A DNA stretch of 64,000 nucleotides from Sinisalibacter aestuarii. GTDB taxonomy: Bacteria > Pseudomonadota > Alphaproteobacteria > Rhodobacterales > Rhodobacteraceae. This document shows, piece after piece, positions 11,506 to 20,216 of the stretch; positions within the stretch are counted from its first letter, which is position 1; every line of letters starts with the position of its first letter. The notes under the pieces are model-generated. The model was not told the origin of the DNA. It saw nothing but the letters and a program-made list of their open reading frames with translations, and searched no databases. The translations under genes were made by a program, and so were the position numbers. The stretch spans positions 62,001 through 126,000 of the forward strand of contig NZ_BROH01000006.1 in NCBI RefSeq assembly GCF_027923545.1, read 5' to 3'.

Positions 11506-12284
11506 TGCTGCGCGGGCTCGTCGCGGTCCTGCTGATCGGGCTTGGCCTGTTCGCCGCATCCGGGGCGCTGGAGCGGGCGGTGCTCTACCCGTTCACACCC
11601 CTGCGCGACGCCCCGCCCGCCGGGCTCAGCGAAACCACGCTCACCACCGCCGATGGCGAGACGCTGGTCATGTGGTCCGCCCCGCCCGCGCCGGGCAAGC
11701 CGGTGGTGCTCTACTTTCACGGCAATGCCGGCAATCTGGCGATGCGCGCCGGGCGTTTCGCCGCCTTCACCGCGCGCGGCTTTGGCGTGGTGGCGCCAGG
11801 CTATCGCGGCTCGTCCGGCTCCAGCGGAAAACCAACCGAAGCCACCCTGATCGACGACGCGAGGATGCTGGCCGCGCAGCTTCCCGCACTCACCGGCCCG
11901 GCCCCGGTGATCTACTACGGCGAAAGCCTCGGCGCGGCAGTGGCGATCGCGCTCGCCGAAACCTCGCCGCCCGCCGCGCTGGTGCTGGAAGCGCCCTTCA
12001 CCTCGCTCGCCGGGATGTCGGCCCGGCTCTACGGCAGCGCCGCGCTGGCCCGCCTGCTCACATCCCGCTGGCCGAGCCTTGAGCGCATCGCCAATGTCCC
12101 GGCCCCGCTCCTGATCCTGCACGGCGCCGACGATCCGCTGGTGCCGCCGGCGATGAGCCGCAGCCTGCTCGCCGCCGCGCCCGGCCCCGACAAACGCCTC
12201 TACCTGGTGCCCGGCGCGGGTCATGTGGATGTCTGGCAAGCCGACGCCCAGCGCGAACTCTATGCCTTCCTCGCCCGGTTCTGA
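11505..12284 (+). CDS. Alpha/beta hydrolase, membrane-anchored or exported
   Basis: This is a 259-residue alpha/beta hydrolase of the ABHD13/ABHD17 (Bem46-like) type. A hydrophobic start (LVAVLLIGLGLFAASG) acts as a signal anchor or signal peptide. The oxyanion strand is LYFHGNAGN, the nucleophile elbow is YYGESLGAA (Ser near residue 145), the acid is in LHGADDPLVP and the histidine in GAGHVDVW. The ATG at 11505 overlaps the pccR stop by one base, so the two are translationally coupled, and a strong terminator follows. The substrate is unknown. Coupling to PccR suggests expression on short-chain acyl-CoA substrates, which is inference only. Confidence 0.85.
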   Translation: MLRGLVAVLLIGLGLFAASGALERAVLYPFTPLRDAPPAGLSETTLTTADGETLVMWSAPPAPGKPVVLYFHGNAGNLAMRAGRFAAFTARGFGVVAPGYRGSSGSSGKPTEATLIDDARMLAAQLPALTGPAPVIYYGESLGAAVAIALAETSPPAALVLEAPFTSLAGMSARLYGSAALARLLTSRWPSLERIANVPAPLLILHGADDPLVPPAMSRSLLAAAPGPDKRLYLVPGAGHVDVWQADAQRELYAFLARF

Positions 12285-12382
12285 GCCGCGCTCGACACAA
12301 GTCGCCGCAGCGCAATCGGCCCGACATGCGGCCTGGGAGCCCGATTCCACGGGCCGGAACAGCCGGTTCCACATCCGGCCGG

Positions 12383-12435
12383 AGCAACACCAGGATTCTA
12401 GAGCACTAGAATCCTGGTGTTGCTATTTTTTCTTT
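12383..12435 (+). terminator. Strong intrinsic terminator after the pccR-hydrolase operon
   Basis: Arms 12383-12400 and 12407-12424 are perfectly complementary over 18 bp, and an inner G-C pair leaves a four-base AGCA loop. A T-rich run (ATTTTTTCTTTT) follows. The stem is longer and less GC-rich than the others in this window. The interval 12285-12579 otherwise shows no gene on either strand. Confidence 0.9.
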
Positions 12436-12531
12436 TATTTTCAGAATATTGACAAACGCCTGACGCTAAAATTCCGGTCACATCTTTCGCAAACCTTACC
12501 AACCCCTCGAACCACCAACCCAAAAAACAAA

Positions 12532-12554
12532 CGGCCCCGCGCCAAGCGGGGCCG
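12532..12554 (-). terminator. Intrinsic terminator of the DUF465/YdcH gene
   Basis: Arms CGGCCCCGC at 12532-12540 and GCGGGGCCG at 12546-12554 pair perfectly around GCCAA. On the minus strand the stem is followed by TTTGTTTTTTGG, which suits the leftward gene ending at 12580. Confidence 0.88.
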
Positions 12555-12579
12555 GATCTGTCGCAGCGATGCGCCGGTC

Positions 12580-12816
12580 TCAGGCGGAGAGGATCCGATA
12601 AATCTCGTCTTTCAGCGTCGCGCGCTGCTTCTTCAGCTCCTCCTCGTGAAAATGATCGGTCGGGCGTTCGAGCGTTTCGGCCTCGATCACCTGGCGATTG
12701 ATCTCGTGATAGTCGTTATAAAGCTTGGCAAATGCTTTGTCGGAAGCCTTCAGCGCTTCCATTTTCTCGACATGTTCAGGGAATTCGTCAGCGAGTTCGT
12801 GCATAAGCTCGGACAT
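12580..12816 (-). CDS. YdcH family protein (DUF465)
   Basis: This is a small, highly charged 78-residue helical protein. The ends match DUF465/YdcH: an N-terminal ELADEFPEHVEKMEALKASD helix, a central YHEINRQVIEAE, and a C-terminal LKKQRATLKDEIYRIL coiled-coil hairpin. Members are widespread in proteobacteria and their job is not settled. The ATG at 12816 fits the usual length; extending to 12933 would run through non-conserved upstream sequence. It has its own terminator and lies 95 nt downstream of betA, so it is probably a separate unit. Confidence 0.88.
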   Translation of the reverse strand: MSELMHELADEFPEHVEKMEALKASDKAFAKLYNDYHEINRQVIEAETLERPTDHFHEEELKKQRATLKDEIYRILSA

Positions 12817-12911
12817 TGGCAGGGCCCTCCGTTTTCTGTTCTGTTGCCCCGAGCCTATGCCCCATGATTGGGGGCAACTTTGACCCGGATCAAGAACAGC
12901 GGCTTTTCCCC

Positions 12912-14561
12912 TCAGCGCTGCGCCTGCCGCCAATCGGGGTGGATCCAGGGCGCGCGCCCGTCGCGCGGCAGCGGATCGCGGCCCAGCATATGGTCGGCCG
13001 CCTTTTCGCCGACGAGGATCGAGGGCGCATTGGTGTTGCCGTTGGTCACGCGCGGAAAAACCGACGAATCGGCCACCCGCAGCCCCGCCACGCCGATCAC
13101 CCGCAGCTCCGGGTCCACCACCGCCATCGGATCGTCCGCCGCACCCATCCGCGCGGTGCCGCAGGGGTGAAAGGCGCTCTCGGCATGGTCGCGGATGAAA
13201 CCGTCAAGCGCGTCGTCGCTCTGCAGCGCATCGCCGGGCTGGATCTCGTGTTTCACATGCTCCGCCAGCGCCGGCTGCGTGGCGATCTCGCGCGTCAGCC
13301 GCAGGACGGCGCGGAAGGTGGTCCAGTCATCGTCGTGGCTCATATAGTTGAAGCGGATCTCAGGCGGGTCTTCGGGCCGGGCCGAGCGCAGGGTGACAGC
13401 GCCGCGCGAGCGCGAGCGCATCGGCCCGGTATGGATCTGAAAGCCGTGGCCCTCCGCCGCCGCCTTGCCATCGTAGCGCACGGCGATGGGCAGGAAGTGA
13501 AACTGGATATCGGGGTAGTCGATGCCGGCGGCCGAGCGGATGAAGCCGCAGCTTTCGAACTGGTTCGACGCGCCGTGCCCGGTCCTGGTAAACAGCCATT
13601 GCGCGCCGATCAGCGCCTTGCCGGGCAGGTTCCAGTACCGATAGAGCGTGATCGGCTTCTGCGCCGCATATTGCACATAGACTTCGAGGTGATCCTGCAG
13701 GTTCTGCCCCACGCCGGGCCGGTCGGCCACCTGTGCGATGCCGTGTCCGGCCAGATGCGCCGCCGGGCCGATGCCGGAAAGCATGAGCAGCTTCGGCGTG
13801 TTGATCGACGAGGCCGACAGCACCACTTCGCGCGCCGCGCCGATCACCTGCACCCCGCCGCGCGTCGCCACCTCGACGCCGGTCGCCCGCCCGTTCTCGA
13901 TCACCACCCGGCGCGCCAGCCCCTTCACGATCGTCACCCGCCCGGTCTTCAGCGCGGGCCGCAGATAGGCGTTGGCGGTCGACCATCGCCGCCCCTTGTG
14001 GACCGACATGTCAAACGCGCCGAAGCCTTCCTGCTGCGCCCCGTTGTAATCCTCCGTCACCGGGTAGCCGGCCTGCCGCCCCGCCTCGACGAATGCGTGC
14101 ATCAGCGGGTTCCACTGCCGGGCGCGTCGGATATGCATCGGCCCGTCATCACCGCGCCAGTCCGAGGCCCCGGGCCCGTGCCAGTGCTCCATACGGCGGT
14201 AATAGGGGGCGATATCGGCCCAGCTCCAGCCCGCCGCGCCCTGCTCTGCCCAATGGTCGAAGTCGCGGGCATGGCCGCGCACCCAGACCATGCCGTTCAC
14301 CGAAGACGAGCCGCCCAGCACCTTGCCGCGCGGCACCACCAGGCGGCGGTTGTTGAGCGCAGGCTCCGGCTCGCTTTCATAGCCCCAGTCATAGCGCGCC
14401 ATGTTCATCGGGTAGGAGAGCGCACCGGGCATCTGGATGAACGGCCCGATATCGCTGCCGCCGGCCTCGACGATGGTCACCGAGCGCCCCGCTTCGGCCA
14501 GCCGGTAGGCCAGCGCCGCCCCGGCGCTTCCCGACCCGACGATGACGTAATCGCTCGCCAC
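12912..14561 (-). CDS. betA: Choline dehydrogenase (GMC oxidoreductase)
   Basis: This 549-residue FAD enzyme oxidises choline to betaine aldehyde, and in many bacteria on to glycine betaine. The FAD-binding [17 protein letters not shown] lies at residues 8-24, the first GMC signature [18 protein letters not shown] near residue 80, the second signature region [15 protein letters not shown] near residue 250, and the catalytic histidine block [12 protein letters not shown] near residue 460. The start is a GTG at 14561, four bases after the betC stop. The gene ends the betI-betC-betA operon. No betB lies next to it. Confidence 0.95.
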   Translation of the reverse strand: MASDYVIVGSGSAGAALAYRLAEAGRSVTIVEAGGSDIGPFIQMPGALSYPMNMARYDWGYESEPEPALNNRRLVVPRGKVLGGSSSVNGMVWVRGHARDFDHWAEQGAAGWSWADIAPYYRRMEHWHGPGASDWRGDDGPMHIRRARQWNPLMHAFVEAGRQAGYPVTEDYNGAQQEGFGAFDMSVHKGRRWSTANAYLRPALKTGRVTIVKGLARRVVIENGRATGVEVATRGGVQVIGAAREVVLSASSINTPKLLMLSGIGPAAHLAGHGIAQVADRPGVGQNLQDHLEVYVQYAAQKPITLYRYWNLPGKALIGAQWLFTRTGHGASNQFESCGFIRSAAGIDYPDIQFHFLPIAVRYDGKAAAEGHGFQIHTGPMRSRSRGAVTLRSARPEDPPEIRFNYMSHDDDWTTFRAVLRLTREIATQPALAEHVKHEIQPGDALQSDDALDGFIRDHAESAFHPCGTARMGAADDPMAVVDPELRVIGVAGLRVADSSVFPRVTNGNTNAPSILVGEKAADHMLGRDPLPRDGRAPWIHPDWRQAQR

Positions 14562-14565
14562 CCGT

Positions 14566-16071
14566 CTATTCTCCGCGCGGGAACCGCTGGCTCTCTTCCA
14601 GCAGGTTCAGATCCATATGGTTGCGCATGAAACGCTCCGAGGCGCGGGCGAGCGGCTGGTAATCCCAGGGGAAATAGGCGCCGTTGCGCAGCGCCTCGTA
14701 AACCACGAGCCGGCGCGCCTGGCTTTCACGCACCTCCGCATCAAACTTGTCCAGATCCCACTTTTCAGCCGTCAAAGCCGCCATTCTGGCGCGAATTTCT
14801 TGATATTCTTCAACCTCCGCGAGATTTCTCAGCTCCTGCGGATCGGCATCGAGATCAAAGAGCTGGTCGGGATCGAGGGCGCAGGCGGTGTATTTCCACT
14901 GCCCCTCCACCAGCGCCACAAGCGGCGCTTCGCTCGCCTCGGCGGCATATTCCATCGCCACCGGCCCGCGCCCCGCGCCCGCCGCCACCGGCACCAGGGG
15001 TTCGCCCTCGGTCCATGGCGTCACCCCGGCCAGATCGACGCCCGCGAGCGCGGCCAGCGTCGGCGTCACGTCCATGGTCGAGACGGGCGTATCCACCCGC
15101 CCGGGCGCCATGCCCGGCGCGGCGATCATCAGCGGCACCCGGGCGGAGCCTTCATAGAAGGTCATCTTGAACCACAGCCCCCGCTCCCCGAGCATGTCGC
15201 CATGGTCGGAGAGGAAGACGACGATCGCCTCCTGCCCGGTCGTCTCCAGCGCGTGGAAAATCTCGCCGATCTTGTCGTCGAGATAGGAGATATTGGCGAA
15301 ATAGGCCCGGCGCGCGCGGCGGATATGCGCCTCGGTGATCTGGTAATTGCGCCAGTCGTTGGCATCGAAGATCCGGCGCGAATGCGGATCGTGCGCGGCA
15401 TAGTCCATCGCCGGAACCTCGGGCAGCAGATGCGCGCAATCCTCGTAGAGATCCCAGTATTTGCGCCGGGCGACATAGGGGTCATGCGGGTGGGTGAAGC
15501 TCACCGTCAGGCACCAGGGCCGGTCGTCCTTGCCGCGCGCGAGATCGTAGACCTTCTGCACCGCGGTGAAGGCGACCTCGTCGTCATATTCCATCTGGTT
15601 GGTGATCTCGGCCACGCCCGCGCCGGTGACGCTGCCCATGTTGTGATACCACCAGTCGATCCGCTCGCCGGGCCTGCGGTAATCCGGCGTCCAGCCGAAA
15701 TCGGCGGGGTAGATATCGGTGGTCAGCCGCTCCTCGAAGCCGTGGAGCTGATCGGGCCCGACGAAATGCATCTTGCCCGACAGCGCGGTCCGGTAGCCCG
15801 CCCGGCGCAGATGATGCGCATAGGTCGGGATATCGGAGGCGAATTCGGCGGCATTGTCATAGACCCGCGTCCGGCTCGGCAACTGGCCCGACATGAAGCT
15901 CGCCCGCCCCGGCGCACAGAGCGGCGATGCGGTATAGGCGCGGGCAAAGCGGGTGGACCGCGCCGCCAGCGCCTTGAGGTGCGGCGCGTGCAGCCAGTCC
16001 GCCGGCCCGTCGGGAAACAGGGTGCCGTTGAGCTGATCGACCATCAGGATGAGGATGTTGGGCTGTGTCAT
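14566..16071 (-). CDS. betC: Choline-sulfatase
   Basis: This 501-residue arylsulfatase-family enzyme releases choline and sulfate from choline-O-sulfate. The sulfatase motif [12 protein letters not shown] places the cysteine to be converted to formylglycine at residue 52. Metal ligands include the DQ pair at residues 12-13 and the later [13 protein letters not shown] block. The C-terminal [13 protein letters not shown] end is typical of BetC. The ATG at 16071 overlaps the betI stop (ATGA), so translation is coupled. No signal peptide is visible, in line with intracellular choline-sulfatases. Sulfate release also implies a supply of choline sulfate in the habitat. Confidence 0.96.
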   Translation of the reverse strand: MTQPNILILMVDQLNGTLFPDGPADWLHAPHLKALAARSTRFARAYTASPLCAPGRASFMSGQLPSRTRVYDNAAEFASDIPTYAHHLRRAGYRTALSGKMHFVGPDQLHGFEERLTTDIYPADFGWTPDYRRPGERIDWWYHNMGSVTGAGVAEITNQMEYDDEVAFTAVQKVYDLARGKDDRPWCLTVSFTHPHDPYVARRKYWDLYEDCAHLLPEVPAMDYAAHDPHSRRIFDANDWRNYQITEAHIRRARRAYFANISYLDDKIGEIFHALETTGQEAIVVFLSDHGDMLGERGLWFKMTFYEGSARVPLMIAAPGMAPGRVDTPVSTMDVTPTLAALAGVDLAGVTPWTEGEPLVPVAAGAGRGPVAMEYAAEASEAPLVALVEGQWKYTACALDPDQLFDLDADPQELRNLAEVEEYQEIRARMAALTAEKWDLDKFDAEVRESQARRLVVYEALRNGAYFPWDYQPLARASERFMRNHMDLNLLEESQRFPRGE

Positions 16072-16643
16072 GGGCGCTCCAGCAAACGGTCGATGAGGCC
16101 GGTCACCCGCGCCGCGGCGGCGGCGCCATCCGGCTCTCCGCCCAAAGCGTGGCGGATATAGAGCCCGTCGATCGTGGCCGCCAGCGTGGTGGCGATATCG
16201 GGCGCACGGGCGCCGGCCAGCGGGCGCAGATCGTGGATGAGGTTCGAGGCCAGCCGGCGCTGATAGATCGTCAGGAGCCGCCGCGCCCCGGCGGAGGACT
16301 GGGCGTGAACGTAGAAGCTGAGCCAGGCCGACACCGTCGCCGGGGCGAAGTTCTCGGGCCCGAAGCTGGCGCGCACCAGCGCATCCAGCCGGGCGCGCGG
16401 CGTGCCCGCGCGGGCCAGTTCCGCCCGCACGCAGGCGCCGTAGATGCCAAGGATATGGCGCATCGCGGCAAGCAGCAGATCGTCCTTGCCGCCGAAATAA
16501 TGATGCGCCAGCGCCGAAGACACACCGGCACGCCGGGCGATCCGGCTCACCGTCACATCCAGCGACCCGACCTCGCCGATCTCGGCAATTGCCGCTTTCA
16601 CCAGCGCCGCGCGCCGGATAGGCTCCATCCCAAGCTTTGGCAT
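16068..16643 (-). CDS. betI: BetI-type TetR repressor of choline genes
   Basis: This 191-residue TetR-family protein starts PKLGMEPIRRAALVKAA, the usual BetI opening, with the helix-turn-helix SRIARRAGVSSALAHHYFGG at about residues 32-52. BetI represses bet genes and is released by choline. The ATG at 16643 has GGAG at a good distance; the GTG two codons upstream is less likely. It is first in betI-betC-betA and divergent from choX across 83 nt that hold a perfect palindrome, so it probably controls both directions and itself. Confidence 0.94.
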   Translation of the reverse strand: MPKLGMEPIRRAALVKAAIAEIGEVGSLDVTVSRIARRAGVSSALAHHYFGGKDDLLLAAMRHILGIYGACVRAELARAGTPRARLDALVRASFGPENFAPATVSAWLSFYVHAQSSAGARRLLTIYQRRLASNLIHDLRPLAGARAPDIATTLAATIDGLYIRHALGGEPDGAAAAARVTGLIDRLLERP

Positions 16644-16685
16644 GACCACTCCGGAAAAAACTTGCCAAAGCAGGATTGTTTCATC

Positions 16686-16705
16686 TTGATTGACTCGTCA
16701 ATCAA
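16686..16705. promoter_or_regulatory. Perfect 20-bp palindrome, candidate BetI operator
   Basis: TTGATTGACTCGTCAATCAA has two 9-bp arms around TC. It closely resembles the BetI box I recall from Sinorhizobium (ATTGATTGGACGTTCAATAA). It sits 43 nt from the betI start and 22 nt from the choX start, so one bound repressor could control both directions. Confidence 0.85.
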
Positions 16706-16726
16706 TAAAACGACAGGGAGCCCGAC

Positions 16727-17650
16727 ATGTATCTCAAGACAACCCTTTCCGCGCTGGCGATCCTCGCCGCCGCGCCGGCCTTCGCCCAATGCGAAAGCGT
16801 CTCCTTCTCCGATGTCGGCTGGACCGACATCACCGCCACCACCGCCGCCGCCACCGTGGTGCTCGAAGCGCTGGGCTACGAGACCGACGTGAAGGTGCTC
16901 TCGGTGCCGGTCACCTATACCTCGCTCGCCGAGGGCGATATCGACGTGTTCCTGGGCAACTGGATGCCGACGATGGAGGCCGATATCGCCCCCTACCGCG
17001 AGGCGGGCACCGTCGACACCGTGCGCGAAAACCTCGAAGGCGCGAAATACACGCTCGCGGTGAACAAGGCGGCGATGGATCTCGGCATCGCCGATTTCGC
17101 CGATATCGCCGGCCAGTCCGACGCGCTCGACGGCAAGATCTACGGCATCGAGCCGGGCAATGACGGCAACCGCCTGATCATCGACATGATCGCCGGCGAC
17201 GCCTTCGGCCTGTCCGGCTTCGAAGTGGTGGAAAGCTCCGAACAGGGGATGCTGGCGCAGGTTGCCCGCGCCACCGACCGCGACGAACCCATCGTCTTCC
17301 TCGGCTGGGAGCCGCACCCGATGAACGCCAATTTCGAGATGGGCTACCTCTCGGGCGGCGATGACTGGTTCGGCCCCGATTTCGGCGGCGCCACGGTCTA
17401 CACCAATACCCGCGCGGGCTATGTGGACGAATGCCCGAATGTCGGCGCGCTGCTGAAAAACCTCAAGTTCAGCCTCGCGATGGAAAACGAGATCATGGGC
17501 GCGATCCTGAACGATGCCGAGGATCCGAACGATGCCGCCAAAGCGTGGCTCGCCGCCCATCCCGATGCCTGGACCCCGTGGCTCGACGGCGTGACCACGC
17601 TCGACGGTGGCGACTCCGCCGCCGCGGTGAGCGCCGCTCTGGCGATGTGA
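16727..17650 (+). CDS. choX: Choline ABC transporter substrate-binding protein
   Basis: This 307-residue periplasmic protein has a signal peptide (YLKTTLSALAILAAAPAFA, cut before QCE). The mature part matches ChoX of the OpuAC family: VSFSDVGWTDITATTAA, FLGNWMPTME near residue 85, and FLGWEPHPMNANFEM with tryptophans of the choline-binding aromatic box. The ATG at 16727 follows AGGGAG. It leads choX-choW-GFA-choV, just after the BetI palindrome. Two hairpins separate it from choW, which probably lets the binding protein be made in excess over the membrane parts. Confidence 0.95.
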   Translation: MYLKTTLSALAILAAAPAFAQCESVSFSDVGWTDITATTAAATVVLEALGYETDVKVLSVPVTYTSLAEGDIDVFLGNWMPTMEADIAPYREAGTVDTVRENLEGAKYTLAVNKAAMDLGIADFADIAGQSDALDGKIYGIEPGNDGNRLIIDMIAGDAFGLSGFEVVESSEQGMLAQVARATDRDEPIVFLGWEPHPMNANFEMGYLSGGDDWFGPDFGGATVYTNTRAGYVDECPNVGALLKNLKFSLAMENEIMGAILNDAEDPNDAAKAWLAAHPDAWTPWLDGVTTLDGGDSAAAVSAALAM

Positions 17651-17656
17651 TCCCGC

Positions 17657-17714
17657 AAGGCGCGGATCGCGGGCGCCTTACCCCCGCATCGCCCGGCACA
17701 AATCCGGGCGATGC
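17657..17714 (+). terminator. Two intercistronic hairpins between choX and choW
   Basis: Arms AAGGCGC (17657-17663) and GCGCCTT (17673-17679) form a first stem. GCATCGCCCGG (17686-17696) and CCGGGCGATGC (17704-17714) form a perfect 11-bp second stem with a seven-base loop. No long T-run follows, so a partial terminator or a 3' stabiliser of the choX message is more likely than full termination. The remaining 150 nt before choW show no gene. Confidence 0.6.
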
Positions 17715-17866
17715 CGTTTCGCTCACAGCGCAGGCCATCTGTTCCATGACACCCCACCGCTTTGTCCGGCCGGGCCGGAAAAATCGTTGCCGCAGAAGCC
17801 GCACGAGCCACCCGGCGCGCGGCATTCGCCTTGCCCAAACGGCGCGGCGCTGTCAGGGTTGAGCGC

Positions 17867-18700
17867 ATGGAGTGGCTGACCGAGACCAAGATCCCCGTAG
17901 GCAAGACCGCGCGCACCGTCTTCGACTGGCTGCAGGATGTGGGCGGCCCATTCTTCGACTGGGTGTCGTGGGTCATGGAAATGCTGATCAACGGCATTCT
18001 CTGGGTGCTGCAATCGCCGCCGCCGCTGCTCGTCGTCGCCGTCTTCATCGGCCTCACCTGGGTGCTGCAGCGCAACTGGAAAACGGCGCTGCTGGTGCTC
18101 GCCGGCTTTCTCTTCATTCTCAACCAGGGCTATTGGGAAGAAACCACCGAAAGCCTCACCCTCGTTCTGTCCGCCGCCTTCGTCTGCATGAGCCTCGGCG
18201 TGCCGATCGGCATCGCCGCCGCGCACCGGCCCCGGCTCTTTACCTGGATGCGCCCGGTGCTCGATCTGATGCAGACCCTGCCCACCTTCGTCTACCTGAT
18301 CCCGGCCATCGTCTTCTTCGGCATCGGCATGGTGCCGGGGCTGCTGGCCACGGTGATCTTCGTGCTGCCCGCGCCGATCCGGCTCACCCATCTGGGGATC
18401 AGCCGCACCCCGATCGCGCTCAAGGAAGCCGCCGAAGCCTTCGGCGCGACAAAGCGGCAATTGCTCTACAAGGTCGAGCTTCCCTACGCCATGCCGCAGA
18501 TCATGACCGGGCTGAACCAGACCATCATGCTTTCGCTCTCGATGGTGGTGATCGCCGCGCTGGTCGGCGCCGACGGGCTCGGCGTGCCGGTGATCCGGGC
18601 GCTCAACTCGGTCAACACCGCGCTCGGCTTCGAGAGCGGCTTCGTCATCGTCGTCGTCGCCATCCTGCTCGACAGGATGCTGCGGGTGGAGCGCCGATGA
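17867..18700 (+). CDS. choW: Choline ABC transporter permease
   Basis: This 277-residue inner-membrane permease belongs to the ProW/OpuAB type. It has a soluble N-terminus, TM segments at about residues 45-85, and the binding-protein-dependent transport core (SAAFVCMSLGVPIGIAAA, LPTFVYLIPAIVFFGIG). The EAA loop is KEAAEAFGATKRQLLYKVELP near residue 185, which couples to ChoV. The ATG at 17867 matches the usual ChoW start; upstream in-frame codons are not convincing. The stop overlaps the GFA gene's start (ATGA). Confidence 0.93.
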   Translation: MEWLTETKIPVGKTARTVFDWLQDVGGPFFDWVSWVMEMLINGILWVLQSPPPLLVVAVFIGLTWVLQRNWKTALLVLAGFLFILNQGYWEETTESLTLVLSAAFVCMSLGVPIGIAAAHRPRLFTWMRPVLDLMQTLPTFVYLIPAIVFFGIGMVPGLLATVIFVLPAPIRLTHLGISRTPIALKEAAEAFGATKRQLLYKVELPYAMPQIMTGLNQTIMLSLSMVVIAALVGADGLGVPVIRALNSVNTALGFESGFVIVVVAILLDRMLRVERR

Positions 18701-19116
18701 GCGGCACGATCCACGGCAAGTGCCATTGCGGCGCGGTGCAATTCGAGGTCGCCCTCAGCGACGGGATCGAAACGGCGCGCCGCTGCACCTGCTCGCTCTG
18801 CGCCCGGCGCGGCGCGGTGGCGGTCTCGGCCCCGCTCGGCGCGATCACCTATCTCACGGGCGAAGACAAGCTCACCCTCTACCAGTTCGGCACGATGACC
18901 GCCGAACACTATTTCTGCTCCGCCTGCGGCATCTACACCCATCATCGCCGGCGCTCGAACCCGAACGAGATCGGCGTGAACCTCGCCTGTCTCGACGGCC
19001 AAAGCCCCTTCCTGCCCGAAGTGCTGGTCAATGACGGGGTCAACCACCCCACCGATACCGGCCAGTCCCGCCTCGCGGGCCGGCTGCTGTTCATCCCGGC
19101 GGAGGACAAGGCATGA
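18697..19116 (+). CDS. GFA (CENP-V type) zinc-domain protein embedded in the cho operon
   Basis: This 139-residue protein has the GFA fold: GKCHCGAVQFEV (CxC) near residue 8, RRCTCSLCARRG (CxxC) near residue 30, and FCSACGIYTHHRR near residue 72, so all the expected zinc cysteines are present. The founding member was described as helping glutathione react with formaldehyde. The gene overlaps choW upstream and choV downstream by 4 nt each (ATGA), so it is locked into the transporter operon. Betaine demethylation yields formaldehyde, which makes a detoxifying role attractive but unproven. The exact reaction of most GFA proteins is unknown. Confidence 0.88.
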   Translation: MSGTIHGKCHCGAVQFEVALSDGIETARRCTCSLCARRGAVAVSAPLGAITYLTGEDKLTLYQFGTMTAEHYFCSACGIYTHHRRRSNPNEIGVNLACLDGQSPFLPEVLVNDGVNHPTDTGQSRLAGRLLFIPAEDKA

Positions 19117-20135
19117 ATGCCGTGGAATTCGACCGGGTTTCGATCGTCTTCGGCGACAAGCCCGCCGCCGCGCTGCCGCTGATGGACGAGGGCAAGGATC
19201 GCGCCAGCGTGCAGGAAGCCACCGGCCAGGTGCTCGGCGTGCATGATTGCAGCCTGTCGGTGGGCAAAGGCGAGATTCTCGTTCTGATGGGCCTGTCCGG
19301 CTCGGGCAAATCCACCCTTCTGCGCGCGGTGAACGGGCTGAACCCGGTGGTGCGGGGCCAGGTCACCATTCATGACGGCGACTGGACGGGCGAAGTCGTG
19401 GGCGCCTCGCAGGCCGACCTTTTGCGGATCCGGCGCGAATGCGTCGCGATGGTGTTTCAGCAATTCGGCCTGCTGCCCTGGCGCAGCGTGCGCGACAATG
19501 TCGGCCTCGGGCTCGAGCTGGGCGGCATGTCGAAGGCCGAGCGCCGGGCCAAGGTCGACGACCAGCTTGCCCTTGTCGGCCTCACCGACTGGGCCGACCG
19601 CATGGTATCCGAATTGTCGGGCGGGATGCAGCAGCGCGTCGGCCTGGCGCGTGCCTTCACCACCGATGCGCCGATCCTGCTGATGGACGAGCCCTTTTCG
19701 GCGCTAGACCCGCTGATCCGCACCCGGTTGCAGGACGAGCTGATCGAGCTGCAGAAAACACTGAAGCGCACCATCATCTTCGTCAGCCACGACCTCGACG
19801 AAGCCTTCAAGCTCGGCGACCGGATCGCGATCATGGAGGGCGGGCGGATCGTGCAGGTGGGCACCCCGCGCGAGATCTTCACCGCGCCCGCCGACGATTA
19901 CGTGTCGGATTTCGTCGCCCATATGAACCCGCTCGGCGTGCTCACCGCGCGCGACGTGATGGGCCCGCCCGGCGGCGTCGCCTTCGCCGAGGTCACGCCC
20001 ACCACCCCGGTGCGCGATGTGATGACGCTGCTGGCGCGCGAGGCCGAAGTGGTGGCGGTGATCGAAAACGGCCAGCCGGTCGGCCGGATCACCCGCGACA
20101 TGGTGCTCGCCCGCCTGCTCGACCCGCGCGGCTAG
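19113..20135 (+). CDS. choV: Choline ABC transporter ATP-binding protein
   Basis: This 340-residue ABC ATPase energises choline import. Walker A is GLSGSGKST near residue 60, the Q-loop is VFQQFGLLPWRSV, the signature is ELSGGMQQRV near residue 168, Walker B is ILLMDEPFSALDP and the H-loop is FVSHDLDEA. The C-terminal 70 residues hold the CBS-like segment with PVRDVM seen in ProV/ChoV proteins. The start at 19113 overlaps the GFA stop (ATGA). It is the last gene of the operon; an 81-nt gap follows before a convergent gene. Confidence 0.95.
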   Translation: MNAVEFDRVSIVFGDKPAAALPLMDEGKDRASVQEATGQVLGVHDCSLSVGKGEILVLMGLSGSGKSTLLRAVNGLNPVVRGQVTIHDGDWTGEVVGASQADLLRIRRECVAMVFQQFGLLPWRSVRDNVGLGLELGGMSKAERRAKVDDQLALVGLTDWADRMVSELSGGMQQRVGLARAFTTDAPILLMDEPFSALDPLIRTRLQDELIELQKTLKRTIIFVSHDLDEAFKLGDRIAIMEGGRIVQVGTPREIFTAPADDYVSDFVAHMNPLGVLTARDVMGPPGGVAFAEVTPTTPVRDVMTLLAREAEVVAVIENGQPVGRITRDMVLARLLDPRG

Positions 20136-20216
20136 CCGTGGGCGGAATCCGCCTCGGTTACGTTAGCGCTATCGTCAATAAAACCAATAACCTGCACTCA
20201 TGTGCAAGCTCGCCCA

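Noticed and set aside
12816-14630. 604-codon plus-strand frame opposite betA
   Set aside because: Shadow of a clear choline dehydrogenase.
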